Of a DNA stretch of 51,388 bases, positions 43,667-51,388 are shown in pieces; position 1 is the stretch's first letter; every line of letters starts with the position of its first letter. The notes below the pieces were generated by a model, which saw only the letters and a program-made list of their open reading frames with translations, was not told the origin of the DNA and ran no database searches. Both the position numbers and the translations under genes were made by a program. Origin of the DNA: Candidatus Zhuqueibacterota bacterium (GTDB lineage Bacteria > Zhuqueibacterota > Zhuqueibacteria > Residuimicrobiales > Krinioviventaceae). The stretch lies in assembly GCA_016928775.1 (NCBI GenBank), contig JAFGKD010000062.1, positions 1 to 51,388 of the forward strand. The letters are read 5' to 3'.

Positions 43667-44707
43667 ATGTCCACCAGACAAGAAGTTTTTGGTACTCTGC
43701 CAGATGGCAAAGAGATCACTAAATTCATTCTTTCCAATTCAAATCACATCAGTGTTGAAATCATCAATTATGGCGGCATTGTCACTGCGGTTAATCTGCC
43801 GGACACCAACGGTCTCATTAAAAATGTGTGCCTGGGATTCGATCGTTTGGAAGATTACACAAGCGGTCATCCCTATTTTGGCTGCATTGTCGGTCGCGTT
43901 GCGAACCGAATCAGCAATGCCTCTTTTAAGTTGGATGGCGTCGAGTACAGACTCGCGAAAAATGAAAATGGTCGCACCCACTTGCATGGCGGCAATATAG
44001 GCTTTGACAAAGTTGTTTGGGATGCTGAACCTTTTGCATCGGAGGATGTGTGGGGCATCACCTTAAAATATATGAGCGAGGATGGCGAGGAAGGTTACCC
44101 CGGCGAACTGGACGTGACCGTTGTTTACAGCCTCAATGAAGAAGATGAATTGACCATCAACTACAAGGCTGAAACAGACGCACCAACGCCGGTCAATTTA
44201 ACCAATCACGCCTATTGGAATTTTGCCGGCGCCGGTTCGGGGAAAATTCTTGATCATGTGCTCAAATTAAATTGTGACAAAAAGCTGGCGGGGGATGAAC
44301 ATCTTATCCCAACTGGTGCGATTACAAATGTCGCCAACACACCATACGATTTTCGCAAAGCCAAACCGATTGGCCAGGACATCCAGGAGGTTGGTGGCTA
44401 TGATGATTGTTTTGTCATCAATCGTGAAGCGGATGATGATGACCTGGTCAAAGCGGCCGAGGTTGTCGATCCAGCCAGTGGTCGCGGCATGAAGATCTAC
44501 ACCACCAAACCCGGAATTCAATTATATACCGGCAACTTTCTCGACGGCATTCGCGGTGCCGGCGGCATTTACAACAAGCATGATGCGTTTTGTCTGGAAA
44601 CACAGTTCCATCCCGATGCGGTGAATAAACCGAATTTCCCGTCCATCATTTTGGAACCCGGTGAAACGTATCATCATATTACGGTGCATCAGTTTTTTGT
44701 CGATTGA
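43667..44707 (+). CDS. galM: aldose 1-epimerase
   Basis: A 346-residue mutarotase interconverting alpha and beta anomers of sugars. Active-site His residues are in THLHGG and NHAYWNF, and the catalytic Glu in CLETQFHPDAVNKP, with the usual LEPGETYHH ending. It has no signal peptide. It leads a plus-strand run of pentose genes, suggesting that it supplies the correct anomer of arabinose (inference). Strong AAGGAGAAAATA ribosome site. Confidence 0.93.
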   Translation: MSTRQEVFGTLPDGKEITKFILSNSNHISVEIINYGGIVTAVNLPDTNGLIKNVCLGFDRLEDYTSGHPYFGCIVGRVANRISNASFKLDGVEYRLAKNENGRTHLHGGNIGFDKVVWDAEPFASEDVWGITLKYMSEDGEEGYPGELDVTVVYSLNEEDELTINYKAETDAPTPVNLTNHAYWNFAGAGSGKILDHVLKLNCDKKLAGDEHLIPTGAITNVANTPYDFRKAKPIGQDIQEVGGYDDCFVINREADDDDLVKAAEVVDPASGRGMKIYTTKPGIQLYTGNFLDGIRGAGGIYNKHDAFCLETQFHPDAVNKPNFPSIILEPGETYHHITVHQFFVD

Positions 44708-44726
44708 CAACAAACAGGGAGCTCTT

Positions 44727-46409
44727 ATGAATAAAAGTGAACATTATGTTATTGGTGTCGATTTCGGAACGGATTCTGTTCGCGCCATCATTGTTGATGC
44801 CGTGGATGGAAGCCAGGTTGGTACAGAGGTCTATTATTATCCGCGCTGGAAGGAAGAGAAATACTGTGACCCGGCGAACAATCAATTCCGTCAGCATCCG
44901 CTGGATTATATGGAAGGTCTGGTCAATTCTATCAGGGGAGCATTGGCGAACGCTCCCCGGGGCACTGCAGAAAAAGTAAAGGGCATATCCGTGGACACGA
45001 CAGGCTCCACGCCCTGTGCCATCGACCAAAAGGGGACACCGCTTGCGCTCACCCCGGGCTTTGAAGAAAATCCCAACGCGATGTTTGTTTTATGGAAGGA
45101 TCACACCGCGGTGAAAGAAGCTGAAGAAATTAATACCATCGCCCGGACCTGGGGTGGCGAAGACTATACAAAATATGAAGGCGGCGTTTATTCTTCAGAA
45201 TGGTTCTGGTCGAAAATTCTCCATGTTTTACGCCAGGATGAAAAAGTGCGTGCGGCAGTTTTTTCTTGGGTGGAACACTGCGACTGGATTCCGGCGCTGC
45301 TCACGGGTACAACTGATCCGTTGACCATGAAAAGAAGTCGGACAGCTGCCGGCCACAAAGCCATGTGGCATGCCTCGTGGGGAGGATTGCCGCCGGAAGA
45401 GTTTCTCACCCGACTCGATCCTTTGTTAGCCGGAGTGCGCGATCGCCTTTATACCGAAACATTTGCCGGTGATTGCCCGGCCGGACATCTCACCCGGGAA
45501 TGGGCCGATAAACTCGGATTGGCGACAGATGTCGTGGTGGGCGTTGGCGCCTTTGATGCTCATTTTGGCGGCGTGGGCGCCGAAATCGAACCGCACTCGC
45601 TGGTGAAAGTTATGGGTACATCAACGTGTGATATGATCATCACGGACATGCCAAAAGAAGGCGAACATCTCGTCAAAGGTATCTGCGGCCAGGTGGACGG
45701 TTCGATAATCCCCGGTATGTTAGGCATGGAAGCCGGCCAGTCAGCTTTTGGTGATATTTACGCCTGGTTTAAAAGACTGCTCATGTGGCCGATTGAACAC
45801 ATCGTTCAAGGTATCCGCTCCATCGAAAACGACGCCAAACAAAAACTGGTCGATGAAATCGGTGACACGATCATCCCCGAGCTGTCCAAAGAGGCTGAAA
45901 AGATTTCCATCGATGAATCGAGCATTATTGCGGTCGACTGGATGAACGGCCGCCGCACGCCGGACGCCAACCAGGCGCTCAAAGGAGCGATCACCGGCCT
46001 CAATCTGGGATCGGATGCGCCGAGGATTTTTCGCGCTTTGGTCGAGGCGACGGCTTTTGGCGCCAAAAAAATCGTCGATCGGTTCACTGAAGAAGGCGTT
46101 GCCATTAATGCCGTCATCGCAATCGGCGGTATCGCGAAAAAATCACCATTTGTTATGCAAGTAACCGCCGACGTGCTGAATATGCCCATCAAGGTTGCGG
46201 CAGCCGAGCAAGCCTGCGCCCTCGGTTCGGCGATGGCGGCTGCCACAGCAGCAGGACTGTATCCGACGATCAAAGAAGCACAACAGGCTATGGGCAGCGG
46301 CTTTGAAAAGGTCTATGAACCGAATCCGGAAAACGCAAAAAAATACGCCTCTGTCTATGCAAAGTATTCAAAGCTGTGCGACTTTATTGAGCAAAAATTT
46401 ACCTTTTGA
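44727..46409 (+). CDS. araB: ribulokinase
   Basis: A 560-residue FGGY-family kinase that phosphorylates L-ribulose. Seen: N-terminal phosphate loop VIGVDFGTDSVRAIIVD, the ATP-binding half from about 280 (MGTSTCDMII), and AIGGIAKKSPFVMQVTADVLN, the FGGY signature 2. The length and the presence of araD downstream favour ribulokinase over xylulokinase. ATG 44727 has GGGAGCTCTT upstream. The isomerase araA is not in the window. Confidence 0.92.
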   Translation: MNKSEHYVIGVDFGTDSVRAIIVDAVDGSQVGTEVYYYPRWKEEKYCDPANNQFRQHPLDYMEGLVNSIRGALANAPRGTAEKVKGISVDTTGSTPCAIDQKGTPLALTPGFEENPNAMFVLWKDHTAVKEAEEINTIARTWGGEDYTKYEGGVYSSEWFWSKILHVLRQDEKVRAAVFSWVEHCDWIPALLTGTTDPLTMKRSRTAAGHKAMWHASWGGLPPEEFLTRLDPLLAGVRDRLYTETFAGDCPAGHLTREWADKLGLATDVVVGVGAFDAHFGGVGAEIEPHSLVKVMGTSTCDMIITDMPKEGEHLVKGICGQVDGSIIPGMLGMEAGQSAFGDIYAWFKRLLMWPIEHIVQGIRSIENDAKQKLVDEIGDTIIPELSKEAEKISIDESSIIAVDWMNGRRTPDANQALKGAITGLNLGSDAPRIFRALVEATAFGAKKIVDRFTEEGVAINAVIAIGGIAKKSPFVMQVTADVLNMPIKVAAAEQACALGSAMAAATAAGLYPTIKEAQQAMGSGFEKVYEPNPENAKKYASVYAKYSKLCDFIEQKFTF

Positions 46410-46421
46410 TAATGAATTGAT

Positions 46422-47117
46422 ATGAGCAAATATGACGACATAAAGTATCGTGTCTATCAGGCAAACATGGAATTGCCGCGCCAGGGCGTCGTGATCTACA
46501 ATTTTGGCAATGTCAGTGCCATAGAGCGAGAGCAGGGGATCATCGCGATCAAACCGAGCGGTGTGATGTACGATGATCTGAAAGCGGAAGATATGGTCAT
46601 CCTGGATTTAACCGGTACTGTGGTTGAGGGCACCCTCAGGCCCTCTTCCGATACCAAAACACATCTCGTCCTGTATAAAAATTTCCCCGGCATCGGCGGT
46701 GTTGTGCATACGCACTCAACCTACGCCGTGTCCTGGGCACAGGCGGCGCGTCCCCTGCCGGTGTACGGCACAACCCATGCGGACCAGACGCATCTTGATA
46801 TCCCGTGCACCGATTTTATGTCCGATGCGATGATTCAGGGCGACTATGAGGAACAGACGGGTTTGCAGATCGTCAAAGCCTTTGAGAATTTATCGTACGA
46901 GCAGGTTGAGATGGTTCTGGTTGCCGGCCATGGACCCTTCACCTGGGGAAAGACGCCGGAAAAGGCTGTGTTCAACGCCGTGGTTTTGGAGGCGCTGGCT
47001 CACATGGCCTGTTTGACCGAGCAGATCAATCCTAAAGTCACGCGCTTGAAAGAATCACTCATTCAAAAGCACTATATGCGCAAGCACGGCCCGAATGCTT
47101 ATTATGGGCAGGGCTAA
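46422..47117 (+). CDS. araD: L-ribulose-5-phosphate 4-epimerase
   Basis: A 231-residue class II aldolase-family zinc enzyme converting L-ribulose 5-phosphate to D-xylulose 5-phosphate. Zinc ligands are in the HTHSTYA motif and the later GHGPFTWGK; the conserved GVVHTHSTYAVSWAQA and GTTHAD regions are present. It lies 12 bp after araB. Confidence 0.94.
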   Translation: MSKYDDIKYRVYQANMELPRQGVVIYNFGNVSAIEREQGIIAIKPSGVMYDDLKAEDMVILDLTGTVVEGTLRPSSDTKTHLVLYKNFPGIGGVVHTHSTYAVSWAQAARPLPVYGTTHADQTHLDIPCTDFMSDAMIQGDYEEQTGLQIVKAFENLSYEQVEMVLVAGHGPFTWGKTPEKAVFNAVVLEALAHMACLTEQINPKVTRLKESLIQKHYMRKHGPNAYYGQG

Positions 47118-47157
47118 TTCTTCAACACATTGACTCAAAACATCTCTGGAGGGCATC

Positions 47158-48315
47158 ATGAAACACGCTGTTATTCTTTTTCTCATCGCTACGACGACGC
47201 TGCTTTTTGCCGCCGATTACCCCTTCAACGGCCTCAACACCAGCATGCACAATCTGCATCTTTTATCGAATGCAAAAACCCGCTCCATCAGTCCGGAAAA
47301 TTTTACCGGCGACAAGGGAAAGGGTGGCATGGCCAAAATCGGCGAGGGCACCGCGTCGCACGCGGCACGCGACCTGGGACAGGGTTGGAAGGTGAATCCT
47401 TTTATCATCATAAAGCCGGGCGAGACATTTACCCTGGCCGAGATCGACGGGCCTGGCGCTATCCAGCAAATCTGGATGACCCCGACCGGCCACTATCGCT
47501 ACAATATTTTACGTTTTTACTGGGATGACGAAAGCACAGCGTCCGTGGAGGTGCCGGTTGGCGACTTTTTCGCCTGCGGCTGGAACGAGTTTCATCAGGT
47601 CTCTTCATTGGCGGTCTGTGTGAATCCCGGCAGTGCCCTCAATTGCTACTGGACTATGCCGTTTCGGAAAAAATGCCGGATTACGATGGAGAATATCGCC
47701 GAGCAGGAAATGCGGTTGTACTACCAGATCAATTACACGCTCACCGACGTGCCGGAGGATGCCGGTTATTTTCACGCGCAATTCCGTCGCACCAATCCGA
47801 CGCGGATTCAACAGGACCACGTCATTGTGGATGGCATCAAAGGTAAGGGACACTATGTTGGTACCTACATGAACTGGCAAAGCAATAACAATGGCTGGTG
47901 GGGAGAAGGCGAGATCAAATTTTTCATGGATGGTGACGCGGAGTTTCCGACCATTTGCGGCACCGGCACCGAGGATTATTTCTGTGGCTCCTACGGCTTT
48001 GCTTCCGATATCCCGACCGGCAAGAGCGGATATGTTGACTATACCACACCGTATGCCGGCTTTTATGTGGTTCGACCCTCGGCAGATCTGCTCTGGAAAT
48101 CCCAGACGCGTTTCGGGCTGTATCGCTGGCACATCACCGATCCGATTCGGTTCGAAAAGGACTTGAAGGTGACCATTCAAGCGTTAGGCTGGCGCAGCGC
48201 CGGTCGTTATCAACCATTGCAGGATGATCTCTCTTCGGTGGCGTTCTGGTACCAGGTGGAACCGCATGCAAAATTTCCGGTATTGCCGAGCAAGGATGAC
48301 CTGGAAATAAGATGA
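47158..48315 (+). CDS. secreted GH172 (DUF2961) family protein
   Basis: A 385-residue exported protein with a signal peptide (1-19). The body shows DUF2961/GH172 features: GPGAIQQIWMTPTG, RFYWDDESTASVEVPVGDFFACGW and GTGTEDYFCGSYGF, where the Glu-Asp pair and GTGTEDY match the family's catalytic region. GH172 members characterised so far act on fructofuranosyl or arabinofuranosyl linkages. In this ara operon a furanosidase releasing arabinose is a reasonable guess; the exact sugar is not proven. ATG 47158 has CTGGAGGGCATC upstream. Confidence 0.85.
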   Translation: MKHAVILFLIATTTLLFAADYPFNGLNTSMHNLHLLSNAKTRSISPENFTGDKGKGGMAKIGEGTASHAARDLGQGWKVNPFIIIKPGETFTLAEIDGPGAIQQIWMTPTGHYRYNILRFYWDDESTASVEVPVGDFFACGWNEFHQVSSLAVCVNPGSALNCYWTMPFRKKCRITMENIAEQEMRLYYQINYTLTDVPEDAGYFHAQFRRTNPTRIQQDHVIVDGIKGKGHYVGTYMNWQSNNNGWWGEGEIKFFMDGDAEFPTICGTGTEDYFCGSYGFASDIPTGKSGYVDYTTPYAGFYVVRPSADLLWKSQTRFGLYRWHITDPIRFEKDLKVTIQALGWRSAGRYQPLQDDLSSVAFWYQVEPHAKFPVLPSKDDLEIR

Positions 48316-48388
48316 ATCCTCAGTTTGTCTCAAGCTCTCGGCCTTTCTCAGGGCTCGAAATTTTTGAAAGTGTTGATTACCTGTTACG

Positions 48389-48429
48389 TGCAGCTGCATT
48401 TGTCGTAGTATGCAGCAAACGAATATAAT
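48389..48429 (+). promoter_or_regulatory. candidate promoter with adjacent palindrome
   Basis: A perfect 10-bp palindrome, TGCAGCTGCA (48389-48398), sits just before a possible -35 box TTGTCG (48400-48405) and an ideal TATAAT (48424-48429), 18-bp spacing. It would drive the FAD oxidoreductase gene that starts 37 bp later. Confidence 0.45.
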
Positions 48430-48465
48430 AAACGGTGACCCCTTAAAAATCGAGGATGCTCTTTA

Positions 48466-49968
48466 ATGGAAAAAAGTATGATCATCGTCGGCGCCGGGAT
48501 CGCGGGAATCTCAACCGGTTGTTATGCCCGCATGAACGGCTATAAAACAACTATTTTTGAAAAACATAACATCCCGGGAGGCTTGTGCACAGCCTGGAAA
48601 CGAAAGGGATACACCTTTGACATCAGCATGCACATGCTCACGGGATCAAAGTCAGGGCCATTGTACAAAATGTGGAAAGAACTTGGCGTTGTTCAGGATC
48701 AAGCTTTTCACTATCATGACGATATGATGCGAATCGAGAGCAAAGACAAAAGTCTAACGATTTGCACCGACCGTTTTCGGCTGCAAGAACAAATGCTTGA
48801 ACTATCGCCAGCCGACGCCGATCTGACAAAGGAATTTGTCCGACTTGTCAACGGCCGAGACATGATGAGCGCGATGTCGCTCAGACCGGCTGAGATGACC
48901 ACTCTTTTCGACAAATTGAAAATAATGGCCGCCCTCCTGCCGCTGCTGGGCACGTTTCGCACGTATGGAAATCAAACGATCCAGGAATTTGCCCAGCGTT
49001 TCAAGGATCCTTTTTTGCGCAACGCCGTGCGCTTTTTCATCGATTCGCCGGGCTGGCCCATGCTTCGATTCCCCATGGTCGCCCTGCCTGGTTTTATGAA
49101 TTCCGCTGTACGTCAAGCCGGTGCCCCTCTCGGCGGTTCACAGCACGTGGTCTATCGTATGGCCGATTTTTACAAGAACCTTGGCGGCGAGATTGTGTAC
49201 AAAAGTCGGATCAAGGATGTGATTATCGAGAACGACCAGGCCGTTGGTATACGTTTGCAGGATGGCACCGAGCACCGCGCTGATATCATCGTCTGGGCCG
49301 CTGATGGCCACACAGTTATCTTTGACATCCTTGGTGGCCGCTACCTCGGTGATGAGGTTCGGGACATGTATGACAACTGGCTTCCGGTGCTGCCGCTCGT
49401 ACACGTGGCACTTGGTGTCAACCGGGATATGTCGGATGAGCCGCATCGCATTATTTTCGAATTGGAGAAGCCGATTACCATCGCCGGAGAGGAGCACCGC
49501 TGGATGTGCTTTTTGCATCACTGTTTTGATCCCAACATGGCGCCTTCGGGAAAATCGGCGGTCGAAGTGTGGTATGCCACGCGCTACGACTATTGGGAAG
49601 AGTTAGCGCGCGATGACGTTCGCTATGAAGAGGAGAAGCAGCGCATCGCCGACTTTACCATCGCCGAGTTAGACAAACGTTGGCCCGGCTTTGCCTCCCA
49701 GGTCGAGGTCGTGGATGTGCCGACGCCTGCAACCTATGTCCGCTACACCGGAAACTGGCAAGGTTCACCGGACGGCTGGTACATCACGCCCGAGAATATG
49801 ATGAAGCAAACCGTGCTGCGCAGCTTGCCGGGTTTGGCCGGATTTTATATGGTCGGTCAGTGGACCCAGCCCTTTTCCGGCACTGTCATGGCCGCGCTCT
49901 CCGGCCGGCAGCTCGTTCAATGGCTGTGCAAACAGAGCGGCACGCGTTTTGTGACATCCTTGAGATGA
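48466..49968 (+). CDS. CrtI-like FAD-dependent oxidoreductase
   Basis: A 500-residue enzyme with an N-terminal Rossmann FAD site (IIVGAGIAGISTGCYARMNG, Glu of FEKH) and the NIPGGLCTAWKRKGYTFD segment typical of phytoene desaturase and related carotenoid or retinol oxidoreductases. The C-terminal flavin motif reads GFYMVGQWTQPFSGTVMAALSG. The substrate is unknown; no carotenoid genes are nearby. The ATG at 48466 is preceded by a weak ribosome site. Confidence 0.85.
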   Translation: MEKSMIIVGAGIAGISTGCYARMNGYKTTIFEKHNIPGGLCTAWKRKGYTFDISMHMLTGSKSGPLYKMWKELGVVQDQAFHYHDDMMRIESKDKSLTICTDRFRLQEQMLELSPADADLTKEFVRLVNGRDMMSAMSLRPAEMTTLFDKLKIMAALLPLLGTFRTYGNQTIQEFAQRFKDPFLRNAVRFFIDSPGWPMLRFPMVALPGFMNSAVRQAGAPLGGSQHVVYRMADFYKNLGGEIVYKSRIKDVIIENDQAVGIRLQDGTEHRADIIVWAADGHTVIFDILGGRYLGDEVRDMYDNWLPVLPLVHVALGVNRDMSDEPHRIIFELEKPITIAGEEHRWMCFLHHCFDPNMAPSGKSAVEVWYATRYDYWEELARDDVRYEEEKQRIADFTIAELDKRWPGFASQVEVVDVPTPATYVRYTGNWQGSPDGWYITPENMMKQTVLRSLPGLAGFYMVGQWTQPFSGTVMAALSGRQLVQWLCKQSGTRFVTSLR

Positions 49969-50337
49969 ATACGGCGTGGCCTTTGGCCGCAGCCAAATTA
50001 CAAGCCACTGATGCACACGGATGAAAAATCATTTTCAAATCACATTGATCCGGATAATCCGCGACATCTTGTATTTTTAGCAAAATTTTGATATAAATAC
50101 ATTACAACACTGCAAAATATATAGAAACCGCCAAGATTGCCAGGAAGCGCCGAGGTGCATTATATTCATTTTCCCCTGTTGCACATCTCTGCGTATTCTA
50201 CAGTTTATACTTTGCCACGTGCTGTAGCAGACTGGTTGCGACCAAAGGCTGCGCTATGCAATCCTTGTAACCGCGGACCATTTTGGTTGCGGCCTTTGGT
50301 CGCGCCGTGTAAATCCTGGTCAAAAATGATGAGCTCG
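49969..50337. repeat. repeat-rich intergenic region
   Basis: No gene is supported. 49995-50015 is an exact inverted copy of 24597-24617. 50261-50306 is the second copy of the 46-bp repeat at 4784. 50238-50249 (GCGACCAAAGGC) is a perfect inverted repeat of 50292-50303. 50128-50158 holds another worn repeat with AAACCGCCAAG...GCCAGGAAGCGCCGAG words. Confidence 0.65.
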
Positions 50338-50835
50338 TTATTTGACCAGCAACATCTTTCCGCTGGCAACCACATCCGCCGCTGTTAGCTGATAGACGTA
50401 AACTCCGCTTGGTAAATCAGTTGCGTTAAATGGCACGCTATATTCACCGGCAACTTGACGTTCATTGACAAGTGATTGCACAAGCCTGCCGGAGACGTCG
50501 TAAACATCCAATTTGACGTCCGAAGCTAAAGGCAACTGGTAAGAAATCGTCGTTCTTGGATTGAACGGATTGGGATAGTTGGCAACAGCCAGTTCATAGT
50601 CGTTTAAGGTAACATCATTTTCTACACCAGTCTCATCAGGATTGATATACATGATATCATCGATGAGCCATTCATCGCCAATAGTATTTGAGCTCATATC
50701 CGGGAAAACGGCAATTTTGCCGTAAAAGTCTGACTCGGGGAACGGGTCATAAGTTGAAAAATCCCACGACAACTCTTCCCACTCTCCGGCTTTGGTTGTA
50801 TACTGATCGAGTGAGATCGGATTATTGGTATTACT
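50338..50835 (-). pseudogene. C-terminal fragment of a secreted protein with sorting/FlgD-like domain
   Basis: The open frame reads 50835 to 50338, upstream stop at 50836-50838. The first part (EWEELSWDFS, GKIAVFPDM, EWLIDDIMYINPDE) looks like the end of a carbohydrate-binding-type domain; the last 80 residues (NYPNPFNPRTTISYQLP ... LPSGVYVYQLTAADV) form a type IX secretion-like C-terminal sorting or FlgD-like domain. There is no start or signal peptide, so the gene has lost its N-terminal part, most likely by the rearrangement at about 50836. A TTG at 50772 is unlikely to be real. Confidence 0.7.
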
Positions 50836-51002
50836 TTATGTCCGATCGCAATGCCGCTCACCATGAGCAAAAGCGAGGCCCTGAACAGGCTGAGGTAGAG
50901 TATGAGCGGCTTGCGGTTTTTTATATACAGAAGAAGACACAGCAGGACAGCGGCCCATCCGGTTGTTGCGGCTAAAAAATGAATCAATGAAGCACTGTGC
51001 AT
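50694..51002 (-). pseudogene. N-terminal half of a membrane protein fused to unrelated sequence
   Basis: Starting at ATG 51002 the frame encodes about 55 residues of hydrophobic protein with two helices (LIHFLAATTGWAAVLLCLLLYI and a second around LYLSLFRASLLLMVSGIAIGHK). It then runs past about 50838 into the other frame of the sorting-domain fragment, giving a non-membrane, low-quality tail to 50694. I read this as a membrane-protein gene cut off at the junction. Its family is not recognised. Confidence 0.5.
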
Positions 51003-51193
51003 TTCTATCTCTCTTAAAAGCTCAAGTTTCAAATATCGATAGCAAAGAGTGTCATTGACTTAATCCAACACTTGTGAGTATCGTTTATGAAAAAACGCCC
51101 GGATGTTGATAAATTGCGCATAACTTGTTATCAAAGAGCGCACGTCCGGTGAAATCTCGGGTTTTCCGGTTAAATCGTATGTGGCAAACTATT

Positions 51194-51306
51194 CTAATAG
51201 CCGGAGACTTGAATGTCGCTCAGCAGGTTTCCCAACCCGTCATCTCGTTCAAATCGCTTATGAACGTTTGCTGGAAAAACGATGAGCCGCCGCCATTGTA
51301 GCCTGA
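51194..51306 (-). pseudogene. possible coding remnant with frameshift
   Basis: On the minus strand, 51306-51220 reads SGYNGGGSSFFQQTFISDL-type sequence before a TGA, and a second frame continues with NLLSDIQVSGY to a stop at 51194. The composition looks like real exported-protein sequence, but one frameshift and the abutting 53-bp repeat suggest it is broken. No family recognised; low confidence. Confidence 0.3.
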
Positions 51307-51308
51307 AT

Positions 51309-51361
51309 AATTCGTTCACACGAAGACACAAAGCCACAAAGATTGTTTTTATTGGACTTGC
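51309..51361 (+). repeat. 53-bp dispersed repeat, copy 2
   Basis: Second copy of the repeat at 36129-36181, one mismatch (51341). The window ends 27 bp later, so the rest of this copy cannot be seen. Confidence 0.75.
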
Positions 51362-51388
51362 TGAATCTATATGAAATACTTGAAAATA

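Noticed and set aside
47130..47528. 132-codon plus-strand open frame overlapping the GH172 gene
   Set aside because: It is an alternative frame of a well-supported secreted enzyme gene.
1..51388. tRNA, rRNA, CRISPR array or riboswitch
   Set aside because: I looked in the gaps and saw no cloverleaf, rRNA-like sequence, regular spaced repeats or known riboswitch core; a covariance-model scan would settle it.

Overview
The window looks like a chromosomal segment of a Gram-negative bacterium of the Fibrobacterota-Chlorobiota-Bacteroidota (FCB) superphylum, perhaps a Calditrichota- or KSB1-like lineage. The evidence is a C-terminal sorting domain of the 'NYPNPFNP...' type, a TonB/ExbB/ExbD operon with outer-membrane barrels, a TonB-domain BlaR-like sensor and MurA/MurB. 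The phylum is inference; no rRNA or tRNA gene was seen. Intergenic regions carry several families of short dispersed repeats and one apparently intact insertion sequence.

Layout. 1-2042: an IS1182-like element flanked by hairpin repeats. 2043-4609 (minus): ECF sigma factor, zinc-binding anti-sigma factor and a membrane lipoprotein. 4926-16913 (minus): a housekeeping block running from a degenerate M23 envelope protein through holB, ricT-like, pfkA, metG, tatD, rsmA, mgtE and recO to metX-metW; its order partly resembles the Bacillus holB-yaaT and metS-yabD-ksgA neighbourhoods. 17075-24397 (plus): cyclic-nucleotide-binding protein, membrane protein, pheA, glutathione peroxidase, transglutaminase-like/TPR protein, a BlaI-BlaR pair with a consensus promoter and operator, and a DUF1893 protein. 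24667-26914 (minus): murA-murB. 27011-35221 (minus): a probable operon of a 1015-residue TPR protein, a plug-less outer-membrane barrel, ExbB, ExbD, TonB and two paralogous small envelope proteins. 35421-36047: superoxide dismutase with terminator.

36450-41930 is the most interesting part. A sigma-54 enhancer-binding activator is followed by clustered TGTGCA inverted repeats, a good -24/-12 promoter, a receiver-like protein lacking the usual phospho-acceptor, lysine 2,3-aminomutase (ablA), a sodium:solute symporter, beta-lysine acetyltransferase (ablB) and a small zinc-ribbon protein. I read this as a self-contained sigma-54-controlled locus for the osmolyte N-epsilon-acetyl-beta-lysine.

41953-43239 (minus): a stand-alone PolX N-terminal-like HhH protein and a double PRC-barrel protein. 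43667-48315 (plus): aldose epimerase, ribulokinase, ribulose-5-phosphate 4-epimerase and a secreted GH172/DUF2961 protein, a pentose (arabinose) unit. 48466-49968: a CrtI-like FAD oxidoreductase. 49969-51388: repeats and broken gene pieces, including a chimeric junction near 50836 and a 53-bp repeat also found at 36129.
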